Shown piece by piece: positions 38,801 to 53,000 of a DNA stretch of 64,000 bases. The translations under genes and the position numbers were made by a program. Source of the stretch: Alviniconcha marisindica (Eukaryota > Mollusca > Gastropoda > Provannidae); NCBI GenBank assembly GCA_018857735.1, contig JABMCL010000190.1:157501-221500 (forward strand), read 5' to 3'. The notes below the pieces were generated by a model. The model had not been told where the DNA came from. It saw only the letters and a program-made list of their open reading frames with translations, and searched no databases. The first letter of the stretch is position 1, and each line of letters starts with the position of its first letter.

Positions 38801-41800
38801 CCCATCACCTGCAATGGGTCTCCTTTTGGATTTTAACATCCCATCACCTGCAATGGGTCTCCTTTTGGATTTTAACATCCCATCACCTGCAATGGGTCTC
38901 CTTTTGGATTTTAACATCCCATCACCTGCAATGGGTCTCCTTTTGGATTTTAACATCCCATCACCTGCAATGGGTCTCCTTTTGGATTTTAACATCCCAT
39001 CACCTGCAAAGGATCTCCTCTTGAGAGGGTGCACTTGAGCAACAATCTTTCACAGCCAAGTGTTGAACTGCTGTAGTGACTGACCCCCCCCTTCCCCCCA
39101 CACCCCCCTCCAAATGTTATTCTTTCTGTTTTTCTATCTCCATGGGGCTTTTCTTCTTTTTCCTGTGTCTCTTTGATTCTTTTTCCTGTCTCTTTGACAA
39201 CATCACTGCACCATGACAGAATGACCTGTACATGCATACTGAGCACTTTACAAGTCTATGGTCACCATCATCCCCTCAGTCTAGCTGGACTTTATATAGC
39301 AACATATCTGGGGCTGAAGCCAGTGAAAGAGTCAAGACCATTTTCACCTCAAGATCCAAACATGTAAAAACTTCAAAAGAACGCTTTTTATTAGGACAAA
39401 CACAACATGCAACAGATTAATCCCCTTTATCAAGCTACAAAACGACACTGAAACAACAGTCAAACAGTGAAAAATGAGATGTAGAACTAGGGCACTTATT
39501 TACTCTTGGTTGAGCTGTGTTGTTTTCGTGTCCAGTCACAAAAAAGCATTCTTTTGAACCTTTTTTATGTGTTTGGATCTTGTTTTAGAACACTAGCAGT
39601 CATCAAAGGCAGAGTCTCTTGAGAAGGATACTATGGCAATACCAACAAGTCAGCTGATGAGCAGTTCCTACCTGGGGGGACTCCAGACTGTATGTCAGCA
39701 GAAGCCACCTGTCCTGCTCCAATCTTGGTTTTGGCTGAGACGTAGATTGTGTAGTTGGTGACAGGAACCAGGTCACGCACAGTGTAGGAGGTCACTGTAG
39801 CAGGGAGGTCGACCACTTCACGCGTTGCAGGCAGGTTCTTCTTTTCGTACTCCAAGACATAGCCTGAAACAAGGACATTTTTTCAGAAACAAGGACATTT
39901 TTCTATCAGGTTGCTAGGCACTTGTCACATATAGGATCCAAACATGTAAAAGGTTAAAAAGAAAGCCATTTATTACACAAAACACGATACGTGAATTTTC
40001 AGGGTAATCCCCTTAATCAAGCTACAAAATGACACTTTCCTACACAGTAAAAAAATGAGTTGCAGAACTAGGACAATTATATTTATCACATATAATTCCA
40101 ATGTTTTGCTGACAGCATTTATGCAGACATTCAATCATTCTTAGATCTTAAATCCAGTCTTTTACAAAGTGTGCCAATGGTTCTCATTTTGATGATGAAA
40201 TACAGCTGTTGTTACTTTTGCTGAAATGGTCACTGCCAAAACAGTGATTTGAATTCACAACCTCCTGACCATGAGTCCAGTGCCTTCACCACTTGGCCAC
40301 ACCACATCTCTATAAAATAAGTAAAATCAACATGTTCTGGAATAAATCCTCTCCATACCAGTCAGTACACCATTGATTTCACTGGGTGGAGACCATGTGA
40401 CGCGAAGGGATCGATCCTGGACGTTGTCAAAGTTCAAACTGCGAACTGGGCCAGGCACTGCAAAAGAAATGGTATAAAAATAAATAAAAAGGTATTGTTA
40501 TTCTGACTTATTCAGTTTCTACCTTACTGATCATGACTTACCTACCACTTGTGACTTGCCTTTATCAGAATTTTCAGATACTGATCTCCTGCACCTTGAA
40601 GAAGAGGTGGACAAAAAAAGGTATTGTTATTCTCACTTAGTTCCTACCTTACTTATCATGACTTTCCTACCACTTGCCTCTTTCAGAATTCTGAAGAAGT
40701 AGTGGAGAAGAAAAAAAAGTATCGTTATTCTGACTTCCCAAATTTTCACCTTACTTCTTATGACTTTCCGACCGCTTGCCTCTTTCAGAATTTCTAAATG
40801 CTGCCCCCTGCATCCTGAACAGTATGAACTATAATGCTGTGTCAATGAAGAAGGGTTACAGAATGGCCCAGGCAATTAACAAAAGCAGGTTACTCAACAG
40901 AAATGTCTAGAAGTAAAACTCACCATCTTCTTGTGTCTGAACAGTCACTGGTGGGCTGTATGGACCAAGGCCAGGTGATGTACGACAGGTGATGACAATG
41001 CTGTACATTGTGTACTTCCCAAGGTCATAGATATAAGTCTCTTGGCGGCCTTCCATGTTGTTAGGGTCGGACCCCACAAAGAAACTCCGCACCAGCGTCA
41101 CGTTCTGACGGATCTCAATCATGTAACCAAGGTTACGGCCGTTGATCTCACCAGCATTGGGAGGGTCCCACTGAAGGAAAACAGTGGTGGAGTTGGTTGC
41201 TGTGGCAACCACATTTTTGGGAGAGTCTGTGGGGCGCCCCTCGCGTGTCCAAACATAGAACGGGTTGCTGACGGTACCAGTGCCTTCCTCATTGTAGGCA
41301 GCGATACTGACAGCGTACTGCTTGAAGGCCACAAGATATTGTATGGTGTGGGAGCGCCTCGTGGCACCTGCAACAATGGTTTCCTGCATGGTGGAGTCAG
41401 GGAGGTTAGCCACCTTGTAGTGAAGAACGTAGCCTAGAAGATCCCCATTCCAGGTACTTTCTTCCGGGGGGTCCCAGGTGGCAACAATCTCCTTCTCTCC
41501 CCCTTGTGTGCAGAAAAAGTTCCTTGGGGGACTGCTGGGTGCTGAAATGACAAATAATAGTAATTAAAAATCATTGAAGAACCAACAATTCTGTCAACCA
41601 AGATACAAATCAAGCCAAGCTGAAAAGATTAACCAACCTAAGAACCAACCCATAGATCATACTGGAGAACAATTCAACCTAATCGCTCAAACACTGAAGA
41701 ATCAATCACTCTGTCAGCCTCTTAATTCAGTGATTATATAATCCATGATTTACTGACATGGTGTTTATTTCACAATTCGAGCTTAGGACAAAACTTCTGA

Positions 41801-44800
41801 GACTATGCACTATGACTATTGTGCTGTTGATGAAAGGACAAAAAGTGTAGACACTGTCACCTGTCTCCATGCAGAATGAAACCAGTCTGAACTCTGATGG
41901 TGACAGGCTGGGGCCAGCTTATGTATAGGTTCCTCCCCCCCCCCCCCCCCCCCCAACCTCCTTGGATTTCAGTGCTGCAGTACCTCTCCACACTATTCAC
42001 ACTTTCCCCATGGCTCTTTTCCCAATAACAGGAGGCTGTCATAACTGTTACTAAAATTAGAAAATGCTTAATTTCTATTTTCACAAAGATGGCAAAAGGT
42101 ACACAAAACAGACCTATGAGGAGAAGGGGGAAAGCTGTGCAGTCTATGGCTGTAGTTACAATCAGAGAAAACTAAACAACATTCATCAAATGCAATGCTT
42201 TGACCACACCCTACTGCTTAGGGAGGAACTTTCATATGGACCCCTTTTAACAAACACAAAATGCCAGATGATGCCGACACACAAAGACCCAATGGTTTGT
42301 GGTATCACCAATTTTTCATCCACACAACATTCTGTGGTGTAACAATTGGTAGACTGTTTCAGAATCAGACTGTTCAAGAATAAAGACTTTGCCAGGGGAA
42401 AGGTGTGTATAGATCATGATAAATAAACTAAAACAGTTCAGTTCAGTTCAAGATGGTATCTATGCACTGGGGAAAGCCCATATGCGCTCCATCCAGTTTC
42501 TCAACTTTGCCTTTGAAATGGTTCCAGCGTTTCTCTGACTGACAATGGCCCTCTCTTGTCCTTTCGAGGAAGATTGTCTAGCACTTCTTCTTTCTATTCC
42601 TCTCTCCTCCAGGTAACCGATGGTGTGATGTCCTTGGCTTTGTGCCTGCAGGTAGTGTCTCAAGCTACTAGAAACAACTGCAATATACTCACGTTGTGTG
42701 GGCATCTTGATGGCAGGGTTGGGCATGGGCTGACTGGCGTTGCCCTCCCCCACTGTGTTGACAGCCGAGATGCGGAAACGGTAGTAGCGTGACGGCCTGA
42801 GGTTGGACAAGATGTGCGAAGTGGAGGTAGGCGGGACTTCATCTGGGTACACCTCCCATCCCACCCCATCATTGTTTCCATCTGAAAGAAGAAGATGGTG
42901 TCAATCATCTCTTGCAAACTGTGCATGTAGCCATGGAATTTTGGAATTGAGAAGACTGGGGCCTAAAGTAACAGTTCATAGTTTAACACAGTTTAAAACT
43001 CCACTGAAGCATATAACATGTACATACATCAGTCTCGTCAACAATACAATGATGCCATCAACAAAAATTACATTAATTCTTTGGAATCTTTCATCCTCAA
43101 AAACAGGTGCCTTTTTTTATATATATACTTCGATGTAGTTTAAAAACAACAACAATAAGCTATAATGATGTGCAGTTGTTTCGAAATAGTTTTCAATTTA
43201 AAACAAGCCCAGTTGAAACTCATAATGCAAAAAGAAGCAGAGATTTTTTTCTGTAGTACAAACCAACACATTGCTTAACCTGTTCCATCTCTAAAACGTC
43301 GTAATGTCTTTGGCAAAATGCTTCCTATTTGCCCATAGCATAAGAGGCTCAAATTATGATTGCATGCATTCTTGTGCAGAGAAAAGTTTTCCAAGTGAAT
43401 ATTTCTGGTTAGATCAACATCTCTTCAAAACCATTCTTGAAAAGCAATTCAACTAAAAACACAAATAGGGTATTTCTGCTGGGAAGGGGTTATCAAAGAG
43501 CTTCCATAAAATGATAAAAGCAGTCCATTCTATTTCTACTGACACATGCCTTCAACTCAGCAGACTTGGCAAGCATGTCTTATGCACTGCTTTAATCACT
43601 CAATCCTCACTGTAAAAAGGGTACTGTGAGTGTGACTCACTTGGGTTTTCCTGCCTGTAGGTGATGATGTACTTGATGAGGGGACTGTTGCCGTCAAAGG
43701 CCTTGTTCCACACCAGAACCACGCTGTTGTTTTGGTTTTGGTTTAATGTCACACTCGTCACAGTTGGAGGTCTTGGAAGCTCTGAACAAAAAGCAAAAAC
43801 ATAATAACACTGAAAAATGTATTAACACACATAGACACACACCATACTGCCACTACAATAAAAACATAACTACAGAACATTCTCTGCTTATGTAAATATA
43901 AAATCATGTAAAAGTACTAAAACACACTTCTTGCACACACAAATGGCAGCAATACAATCCAAGAAATAACACGAAACCATCAATGCACCTACACCCAATC
44001 TCTGACAATTCTTGTTATATACAGATGAAAACTTCAAAGCTGAAAGAGAAGCAAAGTCCCACTTACCAATCACATTTAGCGTAGCAGTGCGACTGTCATT
44101 TCCACCAGCAGAGATCACATGACACTTGTAGAGTCCGATGTCTTGAGCTGATACACCATTGACAATCAGAGTTCCGTCTCTTGAGATCTGGAAGCGCCCA
44201 GAGCTGCTGAGTTGTCGCTCATTGGTCAAATCGCCGTTCTTGTAGAAGAACCATTCCCACACAGGTATGGTGTTGTCATCTTGAACAACACCACACTCAA
44301 AGCGGACCTGGGTGCTGAGTATCACCACCTGGTTTTGGGGAGGTCGGATGATCTGCGTTTTGGCTGTTGTGAGAATAACAAACAAAATCATATGAGAAAT
44401 ACAGCAGTGGGGAGAGGCAATAAAAAAGGAAAGATCGAGAGAGACAGTAGAGAAAGAGAAGGGATGCATATATCTGAATAGGTCCCACTTACAATATAAC
44501 CTAAACAAAAATCCTGCTTCTGCCAGCTTGACTTATAGATAACAATAAAAATCAAGATAGAATAATCTGAAACAGAATGTGATGCTTCTGTAGAATCAAC
44601 AAAGGGAATTTGTGTGATCTCTTTCAAGTGCTACTTAACTCCATTTGTTTTCTGATTCAAAGTTAAAACTAATTCAGATGAGGTAAAACAAACAAACAAA
44701 AACTAAAAGAAAAAGAAAAAATGAAAACAAACCTGAAATGAACTAATACTTCTTATTTTGGGGGGAACGCCACAAAGGAAAGAGAAACAGTAGCATATGG

Positions 44801-47800
44801 AACAGGTGCATGATATCTAAGTACAGCAATAATTTGAATATGCAAATAACAATGTTCATCCAAACACCAGAAAAGATAATACATGACCAAAGCTGCAAAC
44901 AACGTACTGATCACTGTGAGCTGTGCCTGTGCTGAGTCCTCCCCCTTAATGTTCACAGCGTGGCATTTGTAGGTGCCAGAGTCATCCTTCTGTACCGATG
45001 CGATGAGGAGGTAATTCCTTAAATTCTGGATTCGACCCCCAAACACCACATCTTGCTCCCCGCCACTTGTCACTGCAACATAACACACACCGAAATGAAG
45101 CAGTCAGTAACAATCTACCTTTACTTACAGCATGATCAGAAAAAAAGACCAAAAAAAGACTGGAAAGACTGAATCAGCTAGTTCTAAAGCCTAAAAGGCA
45201 AGAAGACTGCACAGTCACTCACACTGAAGAAATCACATGTATAATATACTCTCTTGCACTTGCAGTGCAGTTCCGGTGTTCACATGATTAAAACACAAAA
45301 CCAGGATGTGTGCGCAGGGTCTACTGATGGTGATGGGCATTGCTGTGTGGACCGTTACTGGTCTAGTATGTCAAGAGCACAATCTGCATGTATGTATGAC
45401 TATGAGATCCAGTTAGGCCTTTGATAGCTAACAGCAGGGTTGGGTGTTTTGTTGTTGTTTTTTTGTTTTTCTCTTTCAAACAATGGAATTCCTTTGCTAT
45501 TTGGTGTTCTGTGCAAGCGCACAAATTTATCTCTGTCATAATTATGTTGCCTTATGTCCTACCTTCTGAAAGTAATCATCAGCATACCAATCCAGGTTGT
45601 TGTTTTTAAACAGGAACAGTCCCTCATCAAAGTGGCCTTTTTTAGAACTTACTTCCAACAGTCAGTGCAGTTTTTTCACTGCACAAAGGAAAGGAACTTC
45701 TGAGACTCCAAGACTGCAGACAAACAATACCTCTCTTCCAGGTGATGACAGGTGTGGGGGCGCCGCTAACTTCGCAGAAAAATCGTGCATCAGACTGTTC
45801 CACAATGGTCAGATTTTCTGGCGCTTTGGTGATGTGGGGTGGGGCACCTGAAAGTCAAGACCAAAAAAAATTGAAAGCTCCATGATTTTCTAAAACATCA
45901 CACAAGTGCACAATGCATTTCTTCCATGCTACGTTTGTGCTATCCAGAGTATTTATCAAAGATAAGTGATGCAATACAGAGGAGAAAGAGCTTTTCAAGG
46001 ACAAGTGACGCAATACAGCGAGCTATCAGTGTATCACTCACTGTTAACTTGTAGGGTGACAGCAATGTAAGCCTCCCCAGCATCATTCTTGGCGAAACAT
46101 TGGTACTTTCCTGCATCAGGCAGGTCCAGGTTGGTGATCTGAAGACTGCCATTGGAGAAGATAGTGTGCCTGTGAACAACAAACACAAAATGATGTAGTG
46201 GATCAACCTCAGAAAATACCTTGAATTAAATCAAGAGACAGAAATTTTGCAGTCAGAATGATATAAAAATACCAGGAAACAAGAGGACAGAAATGTGTCA
46301 TATATATAAAATATATATTACTTGTTAAAGGTACATTAGTAGCCTCATCCACAAAATAGCAGCCTCATCCACAAAAAATACAGAGTGCAATACTCCCTAC
46401 AAAACAAAAGAATGCAACAGACAAAGACCTCTCATGTTCAGTTTTCAGATTATATATTCCCTATTTACCTTTCGTAAATAAAAAATAAATGCACAAGACC
46501 ACAAAATATACACAGATCTGTACACTGTATATCATTCAGCACCAATAATGTCTCTGTCTGAATCTGTTTATGTTATCCAACGTATTTGTTTTAAAACAGT
46601 CCAAAGTGCTGATTCTGGTGAACTTCAAAATAGTGCGACAGTTGGGAGATACACTCAGATGGTGTAGTGTAAGATGGTGTAGTGTAGTGATTCAGGTGAA
46701 CTTCAAAATAGTGCAACAGTTGAGAGATAGATGGTGTAGTGCATTTACATTCACTACTTCTTCATTGGCCTTCTCTTATATCATACAAAAACACAGACAT
46801 ATGCAGTGTTTAAAATCCATTCCACAAAAATGTATAACAGCTAAATCATACATAATACATTAATATATACCAACATTCATGTACCATGTGTACATACACT
46901 ACACGCACATTATGTAAAAATATGTAACAAAATCAAAAATCCATGCACACACACACACTGCATAAAAATAGATAACAAAACAATATAATACAAACATCCA
47001 TGCACCCATGCTCACACCCTCTCCTACCTTCCAGTGCTGAGGGAAGCAATAGTTCTGCCATTGAAAAACCACTCCAGGACTGGCTGTGGCACACCTTGGG
47101 CTTGACACAACAGTACCACCGACTGGCTGAAATCACGCTCCACTGTCTTGGACTGCAGATTACTTGGCAGCAGTGGTGGAACTGTATATTTACAAACAGA
47201 TCTTTTACAATTATGACAAGCATCTAAATTATCTGGGGTAGGGGGTGGGGGGTAGCACGCTTAATCCCTTGCAGAAAATTCACATCACCATACCTGGGTC
47301 CAAAACAAGGCTACTGCAGCCATGAGATCAAATCTGTTCTTTTCTTTTTTCTTATTATGTCTGTTTATTATTACAATTTAAATGCTTTTGACATTGCTCT
47401 GATGTTTTTACATTTCTGTTAAATATTTTTTACTTAAATTAATTAATCTCAGTAGCTAGCTGAATTGTCCTTGGAGGGATGAATAAAGTATACTGACTTC
47501 ACTTGACGTGAACACTACATGATGGCTTAGTGCTGATATAAATCTACATTTATTGTGCATTTATTTGCACACATTATATAGATTATATATATATATACAC
47601 AACCTGAACCACACTTCCAATATCTCACTCCTATGCAGATGAAGGGGTGTCCCTGGGGTAAGATCACACCACATGGCACAAAGAGGTGACATTCTGACAA
47701 TCACCAGCATGTTATATTTTATATACAATTAAAAAATATATTGCAACTGGAAGCTTGCCTTGCACTGTAAGATTCGCTGATGCAGTTGCAGAAGTAAAGG

Positions 47801-49955
47801 TGGTTGGTATTCCAGGAATACTCAGCTCTCCTTCACACATGTAGGTTCCAGAATCCCCCTCATCCACCGCTCGGATGTACAGGCGCCGTTTGAAGGCTGT
47901 AAACAGATACTTGCCATCTGTCTCGATTGTAGTTCTGCCGCCATCTGATTTTGCCTTGTACCACCTGATTGTCAGGTAGGTGATCGGTCTGGAGGAGAAG
48001 AAAAGGAGAAAATGAAAACTGAAAAAGGTGAGGAAATTTATCACAGAAACTCACTAGTTATTATTTATCAGAACTAGATTTCAACACAAGCAGACTGAAA
48101 CATATATACTATGCACATGTACATAAACTCATGCACATAGTTATGCACTTGCACATATGCACACATGCATACACACACAAAAACACATGCATGCACACAT
48201 ACACTTTTTTTTTGCTCATGTTCCTCTGACTCCCACACACACAAACACTGCTGTATATATACAAATTCCACTGAATTCATCCCACTGACCCAAAGAAGAA
48301 CAGTAATCTCAGATGACAACAAACAATGTAAACAATACAAAGAGACAAAATACTGGTTACTGTCTCTGTCCCATGAACAATCTCAGTAAAAGGAAGAGTT
48401 AACAGTATAGTTTTACATTCTACACCGCCAAGCCAAGACCAAAGGGCACAGATCTCTGGTGTCTGATAAGCCAACAGCTGCTCTAACCTGCATGTTCAAC
48501 ACTACCATAACAGCCAACACTACACTTCCAAAGGCAAGGTCCAAGGGATTTGACTCTTGCTACTTAGCAGCCATCAACACACTGCCAAGATTAAAAGTAC
48601 TTGGTACTCAGTCTTACAGGTCATCAGCCAACTAATTTAACTGACTCTCAAACAAAACTAAAAGCAAAACCATGCCATCCCACACTGGAAACCATCCTAA
48701 ATATTTTTTATCAAGCCAACAATAAAGTCATTGCATGCCATGTCTCCAGAGTTTTTGTCACTCAATTTATGTATCGGGCAAAGGTACTGCTGATGAATTT
48801 TCTGTTTTCATTTTCAACACAGCAAAACAATTTTCAAACAGCCCATGGATCCAAATATTATGACAAGTGACACACACGTACGCATGCACACACACACACA
48901 CTACACCATACAGTTACTGCACCAACTCCATGAGCTCAATTACAATCACTGTAATCATTACCACAATGTTTTATGTGTATGGTGGAAACAGCTTCACCAT
49001 TGTGGGGACAAAAAACAACAACAACGAAACAAGCAGTACAGCTCAAACACAAGATCCAGCCTAGTGGGACCAGAGCAAGACCCTGTGCACAGGCACCGGT
49101 CCCATGCGATGCTCTATCCCCTCCCCTGAAGGGACAAACATTGACAGAAGCCACAAAGCAAAGAAGGGCTGACGCAGACTTGTGACACAGTCAACTGAAA
49201 TGATCCTCCTGGGGCCATCTAGTGGCTGGCTTGTCAAGCTAAGAGAGGAGTGATACAGTTTGTCCTCCCCTTGCTGAGATAGGCGAATTGATAGCTTTGT
49301 CTGATCTCTAGTCCCCCTCAGCTCTGGGACAAACACTGCACCCTCTGCACTGCCTTCTTATGACATTGACCATGATGAAAATCTCCAAATACTGCACTTG
49401 TGTTTTGAAAGGATGCACTCCAAAACACACATGAGCATACACACAATACAACGCACACAATGATAATTGATACACATGCACTCACACATCAAAACACACA
49501 CAAGAAAGGATAAAAATTATACCAGAGGAAAAAGGCCTAGCCAGTGCTTAGCAATCATTATAGCAAAATTTGTTAACAGTTCTAACAGTGTTCTAAGAAA
49601 TGTATGACAATGGAGACTGGTCTACTCAACTAAAATAAAATAACAAGCTTGTTTTAAATACAAACATGAAACAAACAAACAAATCCAACTTTTAATAAGC
49701 TTTATTGCTGGTTTTGGTTAACTGAAAATAGTCAAATGTTATTCATTCTACTAAGAGTGAGAGACTTCAAATTCCAGAAAAAGATGGATTCACTATCAAA
49801 CTTCAGCAACATGACTCATAAAAATCTTCAAAGGTGATGTCCTTCAAGTTCAAGATGCTTGAACTCACACATAAAGTTTATTTAATTTTTTATTATGAAG
49901 CAACCCAAAGTGAGGCAAATGGAAAAAAAGAAGAAAACAGAACAAATGTGTGTGT

Positions 49956-50006
<51 letters not shown>

Positions 50007-53000
50007 AAGACCATGCCCACAATCATCAGTCTTTGTTAAAGTCTTAAACGACACAAAACAAATGCACATACATGCATTGATGCAACCCACTCACATGCAT
50101 CAGTCAGTGTGAGCTTGTGATCTTGAAGTATCTTACTTCCTTTGTCTATGCCTAACAGCAGCTGTGTTTGAACTGTAATAAAGTTAAAATCACCTGGCAT
50201 TTATAACACACTCAAGCGCTGCATCATTCCCGGACTTGGCAAAGGTATCTTTTGGGGGTATCACTACCGAAGGAGGGATGTTTGTAGGGTTGTTGTTGTC
50301 TGCAACAAAATCAAATCACTAGTTGAACTTAAGCTTAAAACAACAAGAACAGCTTGAAAAAACATACTCACAAAAATACAAAAATTTACATTTCAAACAT
50401 AAATCACTAAACAAATCATTGAAAAAGAAAAAAAATACAACTTAGCAGTTTTAACTTTACAACCAAGACAAGCAGTTCTTGCTATAAAAGTATAAAACGG
50501 CTACCACTATACCAGCATGCAAAGCGTGGATGGATAGCATGCTGAAAGGGTGTCCATGAAAATGCCACTATTACTGTTGCCTAAAACTGGTCCATTGTAT
50601 TGAATCAAAATAATGGAAAGGTGAAAATAGGTCCTGAGTACGGAACCATCTATCAGATAATGCAAAGTTTAAGCAATACATAGTGGCCAAGATTTATTTT
50701 TATTTTTATAAATACAGCACTTTCTGTGTGTTTTTTAATTTTAATACAAGGTTCATGCAGGCTTTAATCTTTACTTCAAAATTGTGGTTGACAGGGCTAA
50801 AGCAACAGCTAACTAACTAAAATTACTTCAAAAGTCCCAAATGCTTCTCAAACTTAAGGACCATTTACCTGGACCAAGTTACTGTTGTCAGTGACTCACT
50901 TACACACAATCTGAGCACTGATGTTTCAAGTTAAGTAATAACAATAATATATAATACTTATAAATACCTCTTGAATGACAGATTACCTGTTGTTATGATG
51001 ACCATTAAAGGCATTATCATAAAATTCCCAAACCTTCCTAGACTGTGGCCCCAAATCAAAAGCCATCTTCCCATTACTATAGGCCTGGAAAAGGCACTTC
51101 AGTTATAAATCTCAAATCATCCCACATTTCTATTAAGTTAAAGACTGTTTAGTGTTTGAACCCTAATTTTTTTTTACATCTACCTCAGATGCTGCTTATT
51201 TTATACCTTGACAGCAACTATAGTCAGATCCTCAATAGGAACTACCCCTGTAGCAGTTGGAATAGTGAATGTGAATGACCCATCTTAACAGGTCTAAAAA
51301 TTCAAATGTTAAAGTAAACATTTTCACGTAGCTAGGACAGATGGACACTAACATAAAAATGTAGACTTACATCTTCCAAGTGAGCCTGAGTGAGTTACAC
51401 AGGAAAATACTTTGATCTGTCCTGAAGAGTAACTTACTCTTTAGGACATAAAAAAGTTACTTACTTACTCAGTAACTTGGTGTTTTTATATAATACTTAA
51501 CAGTAACCCCCCAAAAAAATCATTTAGAGAACTTTGCTCTACATTAACATGACGTGTGCATAAAAACCTTGAATTTGTACCGATGGAAATAACTTAACCA
51601 GAAACGCCATTAACTTATTATATAATTATGACAGCCAAGGTCCTGAGACAGGGAATTGTTTAACATAATCAGTTAACTTTTCACAACAGGGTCTTGAGAA
51701 ACATGGTCTAGTTAAATCTCCTGAAACTAAATCTGCATGATCTCTTACAGTCTTAGTCTTACAAAACTGCTGTCACTCATAGTCATACTCACAGCAGGTC
51801 TATCTATTCAATTACCATCATAATAAACTGCTATTCACACATACACATGTATCATTGTGATCCATATTATAATTATATAAATCATGTATGTAAATTATAA
51901 TTCTTCTAATGCCATAGTACTGACAATGGTGAACAAATTTACACAAAAAGTATGTCACTGTTATCAGTATTCACCATTTTGAATGAAGTCTCTGAGCAGG
52001 TCATGAACAAATAATTGATTAATTTACTGACAGCCTGAATTCTTTTTTTTAAACAAAACAAGAAGCAACAAGTAAACCAACTAAAAAAAACACTAAAACA
52101 TCCTAACACACCAAATGAACAGTCACAAAACCAGACAAAATATACATACATCATTACAGGTTATGTAAATTGTAACAAATACCAAAGTATTATAAATAAT
52201 AATAATAATAACAAAAAAACAGCATATCAGACTATAAGAGTGTATAACTATAGCAACATGATACTCAGCTCAACAAAGTAAGGGGACATAATGATACTGA
52301 TAATGCTGCATTCAATTATAATCACTAAATCATAATCATGCAAACCATTCTATTATAATTATTGGTAACTCTCCACCCTCTATATCCCCCCAAACTCAGT
52401 AAGTATATATTTTACACTTACAGGTTACACTGTTACACTCAAATAATAACATTTGCTAGATCAGGGCAAAGACAAAAAATAATACAGCCATACATATAAT
52501 TTTATGTATACTATAATGCTCTAATTACAATGTTGACATAGGACTGATGATCACTGATGTACAACTACAAGATACAACAACTCAAAGTGACACTGACAAT
52601 GTATCTAAGGTCAATTACTGAATGTTATTTTGTTAGTTGCATACTTACCTTATGAATGAAACTGCATGGCACCTCTACATTTACTAGCTCATATAGCTGA
52701 GTGATTGTGCATGCATGTAACCACTTTTCTTTTTTCATTTTATATATATATATATATATATATGTTAATTTTATTGTCTTAACAATATTTTTTTAGATTT
52801 GCACACAACAAAATAATAATAATAAAAAGAGTAAGAAATAACCAAACTGAAAAACATGTTCTGAATTAATGTTTCAATTAAAAAAAAACTAACACTTTAT
52901 AACAAAATGATGAAGAGAAAAACCTGTGAAAAATTTGCACAAACTGAAATTCATAATCATATTTAAATTTTTAAAAATGTCCCTAAATATAAATTACTTT

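Noticed and set aside
38708..39038. 108-codon frames on both strands with 13-residue repeats
   Set aside because: Produced by a 39-bp minisatellite inside a sdk intron.
43270..43500. Second TTAA-type MITE
   Set aside because: The ends (ttaacctgttcc and ggaaggggttat) match only partly and no TTAA duplication is seen on the right.
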